From Micromonospora antibiotica (GTDB taxonomy: Bacteria; Actinomycetota; Actinomycetes; Mycobacteriales; Micromonosporaceae): a DNA stretch of 64,000 bases. The notes below the pieces were generated by a model. The model saw only the letters and a list, made by a program, of their open reading frames with translations. It was not told where the DNA came from and searched no databases. Position numbers and translations under genes: made by a program. Shown in pieces: positions 1 through 7,361 of the stretch (the stretch's first letter is position 1; every line of letters starts with the position of its first letter). The DNA lies in assembly GCF_017599305.1 (NCBI RefSeq), contig NZ_JAGFWR010000014.1, positions 1 through 64,000 on the forward strand, given 5' to 3'.

Positions 1-1
1 C

Positions 2-91
2 GAAGTCGCCCACGAACTCAACACCCGACCCCGCGAAACACTCGACTGGAACACACCAGCCCAACGCCTCGCACAACTCATCGTCCCCTAA
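2..91 (+). CDS. IS30-type transposase, C-terminal fragment (cut by window edge)
   Basis: The window opens inside a reading frame that ends at the TAA at 89-91. The 29 visible residues include NTRPRETLDWNTPAQRLAQL, which matches the C-terminal end of IS30-family DDE transposases (known form: LNxRPRKxLxWxTPAExL). The catalytic core lies outside the window, so it cannot be said whether the element is intact. The expected right inverted repeat should lie shortly after the stop, around 92-110, but it cannot be confirmed without the left end. Confidence 0.75.
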   Translation, partial: EVAHELNTRPRETLDWNTPAQRLAQLIVP

Positions 92-183
92 CGATTGCAC
101 TCACCCCTTGACCCCGCCCGCCCCATTCCGCCCCAAACTTCTTGATCACCGCCCCTCCGGTGCCGTCTCCCGGCGATGCCTCC

Positions 184-243
184 GGTGATCAAGAGGTTTG
201 CGTCATCTGCGGGCCTGAAATTGACGCGAAGCTCTTGATCACC
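184..243. repeat. Long imperfect palindrome with GGTGATCAAGAG arms
   Basis: Arms of 22 nt (184-205 and 222-243) pair with only two mismatches around a 16-nt loop. The outer arm sequence GGTGATCAAG also occurs inverted at 141-150. It lies in the non-coding stretch 92-345 between the IS30 fragment and the acetyltransferase. It could be a REP-like element or part of the insertion-element scar. No U-run follows, so a terminator is less likely. Confidence 0.7.
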
Positions 244-309
244 GGGGGCAGGGCGGGAGCGGAGCGGGCAGGGGGCGGGAGGAGGGCGGGACGGGGCGGG
301 CGGAGCGGC

Positions 310-345
310 GGGTGGGTGGTGGGGGGGTGGGGGGTGGGGGGTGGG
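310..345 (+). other. G-quadruplex-capable G-run
   Basis: The plus strand carries at least five runs of three to seven G separated by one to three bases. It ends directly at the stop codon of the minus-strand acetyltransferase, so the transcript of that gene would be C-rich here. Such a run could fold as a G-quadruplex in DNA. The wider stretch 243-355 is also strongly G-skewed and holds no credible gene. Confidence 0.5.
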
Positions 346-924
346 TCAGGGGTCGGTGGTGAGGCGGGCGTGGAGGTGTTCGTCGTGTCGGTGGCCGTCG
401 CCGTAGCGGTGGGATTCGCGCAGGGTCCCCTCCAGCCGGTATCCGGCCCGTGCGGCGACCCGGCAGGAGGCGGGGTTGCCCACGGCGTGACACAGCTCGA
501 TCCGGTGCAGGCCGAGCCGGGTGAAGGCCCAGTTGGTGAGCGCATCCAGCGCCCGGCCGGCGACCCCACGGCCCCGGGCCGGGGCGGAGGTCCAGTAGCC
601 GACGGCGGCGTTGCCGTCCCGGATCTGGTGTACGGAGACCGCACCGAGCAGCGTTCCGTCGGTGTCCCCGGTCACCGCGAGGGAGGCGTGGCTGCCGTCG
701 CTCCAGTCGGCGCGGCGGGCGATCCACGTGGCGGCCTGTGTCAGGTCGCCCACCCCCTGCCCGTTCCACCGGACGATCTCGGGGTCGACCAGGGCGGCCA
801 GCACGGCCGGTGCGTCCGCCGCCCGCCAGGGACGCAGCAGCAGGCCGGGGGCGGTGATCTCCACGGGTTCCACCACGGCAGTCTGCCAGCTCGCCGTGGT
901 CGGCGGCCCGCCCTTGTGGCTCAT
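346..924 (-). CDS. GNAT family N-acetyltransferase (RimJ/RimL-like)
   Basis: Predicted acetyl-CoA-dependent N-acetyltransferase of about 192 residues, cytoplasmic, substrate unknown. The N-terminal strand ITAPGLLLRPWRAADAPAVL is typical of the RimJ/RimL branch. The acetyl-CoA loop is visible as PARGRGVAGRALDALTNWAF, followed by the family's HRIEL and NPASCRVAARAGYRLEGTLR segments. The start is uncertain: ATG 924 has GAAGG directly abutting it, and an internal GTG near residue 17 is possible. It is divergent from the MarR gene and shares a 101-bp AT-rich intergenic region with it. The C-terminus is close to family length. Confidence 0.85.
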   Translation of the reverse strand: MSHKGGPPTTASWQTAVVEPVEITAPGLLLRPWRAADAPAVLAALVDPEIVRWNGQGVGDLTQAATWIARRADWSDGSHASLAVTGDTDGTLLGAVSVHQIRDGNAAVGYWTSAPARGRGVAGRALDALTNWAFTRLGLHRIELCHAVGNPASCRVAARAGYRLEGTLRESHRYGDGHRHDEHLHARLTTDP

Positions 925-1025
925 CCTTCGAATTCTGAAATTCCACCTCTCAAGCGATGGTGTCGCCCTGCTCACACGCATCACAGCAAGCTTGTTTAAA
1001 TTTGAAAGAGTGCTATTGTTCGGGC
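925..1025. promoter_or_regulatory. Divergent promoter region with palindromic MarR operator candidate
   Basis: This short AT-rich stretch separates the divergent acetyltransferase and MarR genes. At 995-1006 is TTTAAATTTGAA, a 12-bp near-palindrome of the size and composition bound by MarR dimers. It overlaps the likely promoter of the MarR gene (TTGAAA at 1003-1008, possible -10 TATTGT at 1014-1019). A second small dyad GAATT-N4-AATTC lies near 930-945. Autoregulation by the MarR protein is inferred from position only. Confidence 0.5.
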
Positions 1026-1508
1026 ATGACGGAGAGCCTGGACAGCGAGCGGATGGCTTGCTGGCGTGCCTACATCGAGGCCAGCCAGCGGCTGTTCACC
1101 CGGCTGGAGGATGACCTGCGTGCCGACGGGGAGCTGAGCTTCGCCGACTACCACGTGCTGGTCCTGCTCTCCGAGGCGCCGGGCCAGCGGCTCCGGATGG
1201 GTGAGCTGGCCGGCCGGCTGGTCTTCTCCCCCAGCCGGCTCACCTACCAGATCTCCACCATGCAGCGGCGGGGCCTGGTCTCCAGGCAGTCCTGCCCCGG
1301 GGACCGTCGGGGCAGTGAGGCGGTGCTCACCGCCGCCGGGTTGCTGACCCTGCGCGAGGCCGCGCCGGGGCACCTCGCCTCGGTCCGCCGGCACCTGATG
1401 GACGACCTCGACGACGCCGAGGTCACCACCCTGACCCGGGTCTTCGATCGGCTCGGCCGGCGGCTGCGCGCCGACCGGGACGCGTCGTCCACCCACCGCG
1501 ACACCTGA
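1026..1508 (+). CDS. MarR family transcriptional regulator
   Basis: A 160-residue winged-helix regulator. The wing-helix core is RLRMGELAGRLVFSPSRLTYQISTMQRRGLVSRQSCPGDRRGSEAVLTAAG, with the DRR wing motif typical of MarR. The ATG at 1026 is preferred over an upstream in-frame GTG because it removes an unstructured N-terminus that would cover the promoter. The pirin gene starts 11 bp downstream, so the two form an operon. MarR-pirin pairs are a recurrent arrangement in actinobacteria, often tied to oxidative or phenolic stress. The ligand here is unknown. Confidence 0.9.
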   Translation: MTESLDSERMACWRAYIEASQRLFTRLEDDLRADGELSFADYHVLVLLSEAPGQRLRMGELAGRLVFSPSRLTYQISTMQRRGLVSRQSCPGDRRGSEAVLTAAGLLTLREAAPGHLASVRRHLMDDLDDAEVTTLTRVFDRLGRRLRADRDASSTHRDT

Positions 1509-1519
1509 GGAGAGCCGAG

Positions 1520-2506
1520 ATGCCCGCGATCACCGTCGACGACGTCCTCGTCCTGCCCCGCCTGCCCCGGCTCGACGAGACCACCAGCTACCGGCCGGTC
1601 CGCCGGCTGACCACCGCCCCGAGCGGCTACGAGGGTGAGGGGTTCCCGGTCCGCCGGGCCTTCGCCGGGGTGCCGATGCAGGATCTCGACCCGTTCATCC
1701 ACCTCGACCAGATGGGCGAGGTGGACTACGCGCCGGGCGAGCCGAAGGGCACCCCGTGGCACCCGCACCGGGGCTTCGAGACGGTCACCTACATGATCGA
1801 CGGGATCATGGACCACCAGGACTCGCAGGGTGGTGGCGGCACCATCACCGACGGCGACACCCAGTGGATGACCGCCGGCAGCGGCCTGCTCCACATCGAG
1901 GCCCCACCGGAGCACCTGGTCGCCAGCGGTGGCCTCTTCCACGGCCTCCAGCTCTGGGTCAACCTGCCCCGGGTGGCCAAGATGATGCCGCCGCGCTACC
2001 AGGACATCCGGGGTCGGGAGGCGGCCCTGCTGACCACGCCGGACGGCGGGGCGCTGATCCGGATCATCGCCGGTGAGATCGCCGGGCACCAGGGGCCGGG
2101 GTCGACCCACACGCCGATCACCATCACCCACGTCACGCTGGAGCCCGGTGCCGAGTTGGACCTGCCCTGGCGGGCCGACTTCAACGCGCTGGTCTACGCG
2201 CTCTCCGGTCGCGGCACGGTCGGCACCGACCGGCGACCGTTGCAGGGCGGCCAGTTGGCCGTGCACGGTCCGGGCGACGCGCTGCGGGTGACCGCCGCCG
2301 GCAAGCAGGACGGCAACACCCCGGGCCTGGACCTCTACATCATGGGCGGAAAGCCCATCCGGGAGCCGGTGGCGCACTACGGGCCGTTCGTGATGAACAC
2401 CCGCGCCGAGCTGATGCAGGCCTTCGAGGACTTCCAGGCCGGCAAGCTGGGCGTCGTGCCCGCCCAGCGGCTGCCGCACACCGGCGGCCAGGGCGACCGG
2501 CCCTGA
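1520..2506 (+). CDS. Pirin family protein
   Basis: A 328-residue bicupin of the pirin family. The N-terminal cupin keeps the four metal ligands: two His in WHPHRGFE and the His and Glu of LLHIEAPPE, so it should bind Fe or Cu. The C-terminal cupin ends with GGKPIREPVAHYGPFVMNT, which is diagnostic for pirins. Some bacterial pirins have quercetin dioxygenase activity, others act as protein-binding regulators; the sequence does not decide. The ribosome site GAGGAG precedes ATG 1520 at good distance. It is the second gene of the MarR operon and is followed by a strong hairpin at 2543-2575. Confidence 0.92.
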   Translation: MPAITVDDVLVLPRLPRLDETTSYRPVRRLTTAPSGYEGEGFPVRRAFAGVPMQDLDPFIHLDQMGEVDYAPGEPKGTPWHPHRGFETVTYMIDGIMDHQDSQGGGGTITDGDTQWMTAGSGLLHIEAPPEHLVASGGLFHGLQLWVNLPRVAKMMPPRYQDIRGREAALLTTPDGGALIRIIAGEIAGHQGPGSTHTPITITHVTLEPGAELDLPWRADFNALVYALSGRGTVGTDRRPLQGGQLAVHGPGDALRVTAAGKQDGNTPGLDLYIMGGKPIREPVAHYGPFVMNTRAELMQAFEDFQAGKLGVVPAQRLPHTGGQGDRP

Positions 2507-2542
2507 CCGGGCGTACGCCGGCCTGGAGCCGGTGACCCGTCC

Positions 2543-2575
2543 ACGGGCGTCCCGGGACCATCCCGGGGCGCCCGT
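2543..2575 (+). terminator. Rho-independent-like terminator after pirin
   Basis: Fifteen-base arms with one G-U pair (ACGGGCGTCCCGGGA and its partner) enclose a 3-nt loop and run into TTTCGG. It lies 37 bp after the pirin stop. Short T-tails are usual for terminators in this GC range. Confidence 0.65.
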
Positions 2576-2673
2576 TTCGGGCGCGGTGAACGACGCGAAG
2601 GGGAGTCCCCGTGCGCCGAGGTGTCCGTTCCGGTGGACCGGGGCGGGCGGTGGTGGCAGGTGGGTGGCGGCCG

Positions 2674-2802
2674 TCAGGAGACCGCGAAGATCCCGGCCAC
2701 CCCGAGAATCACCATGAGCAGCACCGCCAGGATCGCGCCGCGTTCGCTCTCGACCGCCTGCGTACGGTCCTCGGTCGCGGAATTCGTCGTCTCGGCGGGC
2801 AT
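2674..2802 (-). CDS. Small single-pass membrane protein (42 aa), unknown function
   Basis: A 42-codon gene. Residues 1-22 are polar and acidic, starting MPAETTNSATEDRTQAVESE. Residues 23-42 form one hydrophobic helix (GAILAVLLMVILGVAGIFAV), so the protein is likely a single-pass inner-membrane peptide with a cytoplasmic N-terminus. The strongest evidence that it is real is the ribosome site GAGGAGG seven bases before the ATG. It is divergent from the phospholipase D gene, with about 135 bp between them. No family was recognised. Confidence 0.7.
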   Translation of the reverse strand: MPAETTNSATEDRTQAVESERGAILAVLLMVILGVAGIFAVS

Positions 2803-2937
2803 TGCGGTGCCTCCTCGGCGTTCGCGGCTCTACGGGGTGCGGTAGGCCACCGTCCGGGCATCTGTCGTGCCACCCGGAATGCGCATTCGCGGCGGGGGTC
2901 CTACCGTGAGGACGTCGTCGACCTCGGGAGGTGGAGC

Positions 2938-4527
2938 GTGGCGATCGAGGACTGGTTCCTGACCGCTGAGGAACGCGCCAACCCGGTGTCGGGGATACCC
3001 GTCTGGACGACCGGAAACCTCGCCGAGCCACTGATTCACGGTGCGGCGTACTTCGACCGCCTGGTCAGCGCGGTGGAGGCCCTCGGCGCGGGTGACCACC
3101 TCTTCTTCACCGACTGGCGGGGCGACCCGGACGAACGGATGCGCCCGGACGGCCCGACGGTGGCCCAGCTCTTCGCGCAGGCCGCCCAACGTGGCGTGGT
3201 GGTCAAGGGGCTGCTCTGGCGCTCCCACCTCGACGCGCTGTCCTACAGCGAGGTGGAGAACCGGGACCTGAGCGAGACGGTCAACGCCGCCGGCGGTGAG
3301 GTGCTGCTCGACCAGCGGGTGAGGCGGGGCGGGTCGCACCACCAGAAGCTGGTGGTGCTGCGCCACCCCGACGCGCCGGAACGGGACGTCGCCTTCGCCG
3401 GCGGGATCGACCTGTGCCACAGCCGCCGCGACGACGCCGACCACCACGGCGACCCGCAGCCGTTGGCCATGTCACCCCGGTACGGCCCGCGCCCGCCCTG
3501 GCACGACGTGCAGCTCGCCGTCCGGGGGCCGGTGGTCGGTGCGTTGGACACCACGTTCCGCGAGCGGTGGACCGACCCGATGCCGTTGGACTCGGAGAAC
3601 CCGCTGGCCTACCTGCGGGACCGGCTGCGCGGCTCCGACCTCCGCCCCGACCCGCTGCCCGCCCAGCCGGCCGACCCGCCGCCCTGCGGCCCGCACCGCA
3701 TCCAGGTGCTGCGCACCTATCCGGCGGTCCGCCCCCGCTACGCGTTCGCCCCGGACGGCGAGCGCACGGTGGCCCGCGGCTACACCAAGGCGGTACGCCG
3801 GGCCCGCCGGCTGATCTACCTGGAGGACCAGTACCTCTGGTCGACCGAGGTGGCGGAGCTGTTCGCCGAGGCGCTGCGGGCCAATCCGGACCTGCACCTG
3901 GTCGCCGTGGTGCCGCGTCATCCGGACGTCGACGGCGCGTTGGCGCTGCCGCCGAACATGGTGGGTCGGGAGCAGGCGTTGTCGCTGTGTGAGCGGGCCG
4001 CCCCGGAGCGGGTGCACGTCTTCGACGTGGAGAACCGGGCGGGCGAGCCGGTCTACGTGCACGCCAAGATCTGCGTGGTCGACGACGTCTGGGCGAGCGT
4101 GGGCAGCGACAACTTCAACCGCCGGTCCTGGACCCACGACAGCGAGCTGTCCTGCGCGGTGCTCGACGACACCCGCGACCCGAGGGCCCCCGCCGACCCG
4201 GCGGGTCAGGGTGACGGTGCCCGGGTGTTCGCCCGGGACCTGCGGCTGCGGTTGTGGCGTGAGCACCTGGACCGCGATCCGGACGGGGCCGACGACGCCG
4301 ACCTGCTGGATCCGGCCGACGCGGTGGCGGCGATCACCTCGACCGCCAACGCCCTGCAACGGTGGTACGACACCGGTCGGCAGGGTCCCCGGCCACCGGG
4401 CCGGTTGCGTCCGCACCGGCCCGAGCGGTTGCCCTGGTACACCCGGCTCTGGGCGTTGCCGGCCTACCGGCTGGTCTACGACCCCGACGGCAGGCCGCTG
4501 CACGCCCGGCGCAAGGGCACCTGGTGA
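2938..4527 (+). CDS. Phospholipase D-like family protein
   Basis: A 529-residue protein with two HKD motifs, as in phospholipase D: SHHQKLVVLR (His135, Lys137) and YVHAKICVVDD (His375, Lys377, Asp382) followed by GSDNFNRRSW. In the family the two histidines form one active site that cleaves or transfers phosphodiesters. No signal peptide is visible, so it is probably cytoplasmic, unlike secreted Streptomyces PLDs. GTG 2938 is chosen because GGGAGGTG stands six bases ahead; the open frame extends much further upstream without support and would cover the small membrane gene. The 3' end overlaps the convergent ADC-like gene by 52 bp. Confidence 0.88.
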   Translation: MAIEDWFLTAEERANPVSGIPVWTTGNLAEPLIHGAAYFDRLVSAVEALGAGDHLFFTDWRGDPDERMRPDGPTVAQLFAQAAQRGVVVKGLLWRSHLDALSYSEVENRDLSETVNAAGGEVLLDQRVRRGGSHHQKLVVLRHPDAPERDVAFAGGIDLCHSRRDDADHHGDPQPLAMSPRYGPRPPWHDVQLAVRGPVVGALDTTFRERWTDPMPLDSENPLAYLRDRLRGSDLRPDPLPAQPADPPPCGPHRIQVLRTYPAVRPRYAFAPDGERTVARGYTKAVRRARRLIYLEDQYLWSTEVAELFAEALRANPDLHLVAVVPRHPDVDGALALPPNMVGREQALSLCERAAPERVHVFDVENRAGEPVYVHAKICVVDDVWASVGSDNFNRRSWTHDSELSCAVLDDTRDPRAPADPAGQGDGARVFARDLRLRLWREHLDRDPDGADDADLLDPADAVAAITSTANALQRWYDTGRQGPRPPGRLRPHRPERLPWYTRLWALPAYRLVYDPDGRPLHARRKGTW

Positions 4528-5249
4528 GCCGGCGCCCCGGTCGGCGTCGGCGCGGTGGCCGGTGGCGACGGGGGCGGCACGGGATACCTGGTCAGTCCGC
4601 CCGGGTGAGCGAAGGAGGCCCGCGGGGCGTAGCAGCCCCCGAAGATGAGCAGGGGGTTCTCCGGGCGCAGCGCGTAGCTCGGGTGCACCGGGTCGAAGAA
4701 CTCGACCGACTCGATCTCGAAGGGGCTGACCGGCTCCGACACGTACGGGTAGACGCCGCTGACCAGGTCGCCGTCGCGGAGGGTGAAGTAGCGGTGGTGT
4801 CCGGCGCGTATCTCGTGGCCGGTCTGGCCGACCCGGGCCCGGGTCCGGATCAACGGGGCGCCACCGATCTCGGTGTCGGCGACCAGCACGTCACCGCGTA
4901 CCCGCAGGGTGGTGCGCCCCAGCACGGCGGGGGCGCCCCGGGCGGCGGCGTAGTCGCGCACCCGGGGGCTGCAGGTGACGTAGTGGGTCCACCAGCCGCC
5001 GGGGGTCACCCCGTCGGGCGCGTCGACCCCGGCGAGGGCCACCCCGAGGCAGGTGAGCGTGTAAGCGCCGAAGCCGGAGGTCTGGGCGGCGTCCTCGACG
5101 ACCTGTTGGTTCATGAAGACCTGGCGGTCGGGCCGGGGGCGCAGGCCCGGGGGGACCAGGGCGGCGACCGCGTCCGGGTCGGCCGGCAGCCAGCTGAAGT
5201 GCAGCGTCCGGCTGTCGACGACGAGTTGCGGGTCCGCGGGGTCGAGCAC
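4476..5249 (-). CDS. Acetoacetate decarboxylase-fold protein
   Basis: A 257-residue member of the acetoacetate decarboxylase-like superfamily. Typical stretches are LVPPGLRPRPDRQVFMNQQVVEDA, GVTPGGWWTHYVTCSP and FGGCYAPRASFAHPGG. True decarboxylases use a catalytic lysine in a paired-lysine motif. I do not see that motif, so the activity may differ (other family members are aldolase-dehydratases). GTG 5249 is well supported by GGAGGAA at the right distance; the longer frame to 5327 lacks a ribosome site. The proline-rich tail overlaps the 3' end of the phospholipase gene on the opposite strand. Confidence 0.75.
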   Translation of the reverse strand: MLDPADPQLVVDSRTLHFSWLPADPDAVAALVPPGLRPRPDRQVFMNQQVVEDAAQTSGFGAYTLTCLGVALAGVDAPDGVTPGGWWTHYVTCSPRVRDYAAARGAPAVLGRTTLRVRGDVLVADTEIGGAPLIRTRARVGQTGHEIRAGHHRYFTLRDGDLVSGVYPYVSEPVSPFEIESVEFFDPVHPSYALRPENPLLIFGGCYAPRASFAHPGGLTRYPVPPPSPPATAPTPTGAPAHQVPLRRACSGLPSGS

Positions 5250-5628
5250 GGTGCTTCCTCCGTACGGGGTGGTCCCCGCGACGGTACGGGCGGGCTCGGC
5301 GGCGGGACAAGGACGGAAACCCGACACGGCGTCGTGGTGTCGGGCTCCCGGTCGACGGACCGGTCCACCGGTGGGCCGGGTGGGGCGACCCGGCGGGGCC
5401 GTGCCGGCTCCGGTCCCGGATCGGACGACGCTGCGTGGTGAGGGTCACCGCCATCGGTAATCTATGACCGCTTCGGGGCTTTAATGAAGCAAAATCACTT
5501 AAGTACATCAGCCTTTCGGCTAGATTTCCCCTCACCGATCAGGCTATGGTGGCTTCCGAACGGCCCATCTGAAGCTAAACCAAAGCGTCACGCCTTTTTC
5601 CGCGGACGAGGTGCAGGGAGGACCACCA
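5250..5628. other. Intergenic region upstream of sigma factor, AT-rich in its second half
   Basis: No gene is visible. The half nearest the sigma gene (about 5455-5600) is clearly less GC-rich than its surroundings and contains a small stem AGCC-TTTC-GGCT near 5510-5521, so a promoter and regulated leader are likely. I could not find a convincing SigF/SigB-type promoter (GTTT...GGGTA) by eye. Confidence 0.4.
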
Positions 5629-6453
5629 ATGACCGCGTCAACCATGAGCGAGCAGGCGACCACCACGCCGACCACCACCGAGAAGCTCGACCCCCGCGCC
5701 CTCACCGACAGCGCCGCCGACCTGCTGAACGCGATGGCCGCACTGCCCGCCAACCACCCGTCGCGGGCCGCGCTGCGGGACCGGGCGATCGAGGCCTGGC
5801 TGCCGCTGGCCAACCACCTGGCCCACCGCTACAGCGGCCGGGGCGAGCCCACCGACGACCTGGCCCAGACCGCCGCCGTCGGCCTGATCAAGGCGATCGA
5901 CAAGTTCGACCCGACGCGCGGTGTCGACTTCGCCGGCTACGCCATCCCGACCATCATCGGTGAGCTGAAGCGGCACTTCCGCGACCGCACCTGGGACATC
6001 CGGGTGCCCCGTCGGCTCCAGGAGCTGCGGCTGGCCATCTCCGACGCCAACAGCTCGCTGCTGCAGACCCTCGGCCGCTCGCCGACGGTCGCCGACATCG
6101 CCGCCCACCTCAAGATCACCGAGGAGGAGGTCCTGGAGGGCCTGGAGGGTGCCCGCGCCTACAACGCGGTGTCGCTGTCCACCCCGACCGGCGACGGCGA
6201 CCGGGCCACCGAACTGGGCGACATGCTCGGCGGCGAGGACAACGAGTTCGAGCTGGCCGAGCTGCGGGTCGCCCTCGGCCCCGCGCTGGCCACCCTCGAC
6301 GAGCGCGAGCAGAAGATCCTCACCCTGCGCTTCTACGGCAACCTGACCCAGTCGCAGATCGCCGACCAGATCGGCGTCTCGCAGATGCACGTGTCGCGGC
6401 TGCTCGCCCGGGCCCTGACCAAGCTGCGCGGTCAGCTCGACGGCACCTACTAG
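5629..6453 (+). CDS. SigB/SigF-type RNA polymerase sigma factor
   Basis: A 274-residue sigma-70 family protein of the stress/sporulation (SigB, SigF, WhiG-like) group. Region 2 is visible as DDLAQTAAVGLIKAIDKFDPTRGVDFAGYAIPTIIGELKRHFRD and the linker as TWDIRVPRRLQEL. Region 3 spans about 140-200, and region 4 ends with the helix-turn-helix LTQSQIADQIGVSQMHVSRLLARAL. ATG 5629 follows GGGAGGA with good spacing. No anti-sigma or anti-anti-sigma gene adjoins it, which is unusual for this class and suggests control in trans. Confidence 0.92.
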   Translation: MTASTMSEQATTTPTTTEKLDPRALTDSAADLLNAMAALPANHPSRAALRDRAIEAWLPLANHLAHRYSGRGEPTDDLAQTAAVGLIKAIDKFDPTRGVDFAGYAIPTIIGELKRHFRDRTWDIRVPRRLQELRLAISDANSSLLQTLGRSPTVADIAAHLKITEEEVLEGLEGARAYNAVSLSTPTGDGDRATELGDMLGGEDNEFELAELRVALGPALATLDEREQKILTLRFYGNLTQSQIADQIGVSQMHVSRLLARALTKLRGQLDGTY

Positions 6454-6465
6454 GGGGTGGCGGCG

Positions 6466-6490
6466 GTCACCGACCCGGCGGGTCGGTGAC
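6466..6490 (+). terminator. Hairpin 1 after sigma factor gene
   Basis: Perfect 11-bp arms (GTCACCGACCC and complement) with a 3-nt loop, 12 bp after the sigma stop. It precedes a second, stronger hairpin, so the two probably act as tandem terminators. Confidence 0.6.
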
Positions 6491-6503
6491 GGCCACGACC
6501 ACG

Positions 6504-6534
6504 AGGCCCGGCCGGCGGTTCGCCGGCCGGGCCT
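6504..6534 (+). terminator. Hairpin 2 after sigma factor gene
   Basis: Perfect 14-bp arms (AGGCCCGGCCGGCG and complement) with a 3-nt GTT loop, followed by TT. Very stable and placed where the sigma transcript should end. The stretch from here to 6719 holds degenerate repeats of CCCGACCCCGCAACCGCCG and no gene. Confidence 0.7.
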
Positions 6535-6719
6535 TCCCCATGTCCGAAGCCGCCGCGCCCGGCTCCGCAACCGCCGTGGCCCGACCCCGCAACCGCCGCG
6601 CCCGGCTCCACAACCCCGCGGCCCGACCCGCAACCCCGTGGCCCGACCCCGCAACCGCCGTACCCGACGTAGGAAGTGCCGCGCCCGACTCCGCACGGCG
6701 TGGCGCCACAGCGGAAAAG

Positions 6720-6753
6720 CCGTGGCCCCGACGCGCATGCGTCGGGGCCACGG
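6720..6753 (-). terminator. Terminator of the minus-strand GNAT operon
   Basis: Perfect 15-bp arms (CCGTGGCCCCGACGC and complement) around GCAT, located 14 bp beyond the stop of the acetyltransferase read on the minus strand. The minus-strand side runs into GGCTTTTCC. Confidence 0.7.
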
Positions 6754-6767
6754 TCTCGTCGGTCCGG

Positions 6768-7361
6768 TCAGCCGGCCGCCGGATCCCGCCACATCGGATA
6801 GAACGGCGTGCCGTCCGGCAGTCGGAAGACCTCCCGCAACCGGTAGCCGTGCCGGGCGTAGAGGTCCCGCCCGGCCTCGCTGCTCGCCTCCAGGTAGCCG
6901 GGCACCCCGTGGGCGTCCAGCCAGGCGTGGTGGTGCCGCAGCAGCGCGGTACCCAGCCCCTGGCCCTGCCGTCCCGGCCGGACGGCCAGCAGCGCCAGGT
7001 GGTGGTGGTCGGGATGCGGATGGTTGGCCGCGAACAGCTCGTCGAGGTGCTGGAACCGGGGGGTCCACTCACCACAGGCGGCGGCCAGCCGGTCGTCGTA
7101 GTCCACCGGGGCCGGCGAATCGCCACCGACCTGGGGCAGCCAGACCGCCACCCCGTCCCGGTCCGCGGTGCCGAAGACCAGGCCGTGCCGCATCGCGTGG
7201 TCGACCAGGATCTCGAAGTTGTCGGCGAAGACGGCCTCCCGCTTCGCCTCGTCCGGCACCAGCCACCGGGTCGCCGGGAGCACCAGGAACGCCTCGGCGA
7301 TCCGCTCGGCGACGAGCCGGGTGTCGGCGGCGTCGAGTCGCTCGACGGTGACCGTGTTCAC
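6768..7361 (-). CDS. GNAT family N-acetyltransferase
   Basis: About 197 residues. The acetyl-CoA-binding signature is LALLAVRPGRQGQGLGTALLRHHHAWLDAHG (RxGxGxG/A loop), followed by YLEASSEAGRDLYARHGYRL. The substrate is unknown; the HPHPDHHHLALLAV layout is common in small-molecule acetyltransferases. GTG 7361 is chosen because its GTGA overlaps the permease stop by four bases and GGAGG stands seven bases ahead. The overlap implies translational coupling, so the enzyme may act on an amine or amino acid handled by the permease. That link is inferred from gene order only. Confidence 0.85.
   Translation of the reverse strand: MNTVTVERLDAADTRLVAERIAEAFLVLPATRWLVPDEAKREAVFADNFEILVDHAMRHGLVFGTADRDGVAVWLPQVGGDSPAPVDYDDRLAAACGEWTPRFQHLDELFAANHPHPDHHHLALLAVRPGRQGQGLGTALLRHHHAWLDAHGVPGYLEASSEAGRDLYARHGYRLREVFRLPDGTPFYPMWRDPAAG

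Noticed and set aside
2611-2937. N-terminal extension of the phospholipase D-like gene
   Set aside because: The open frame continues upstream but covers the divergent 42-codon gene and its ribosome site; GTG 2938 has a much better Shine-Dalgarno.
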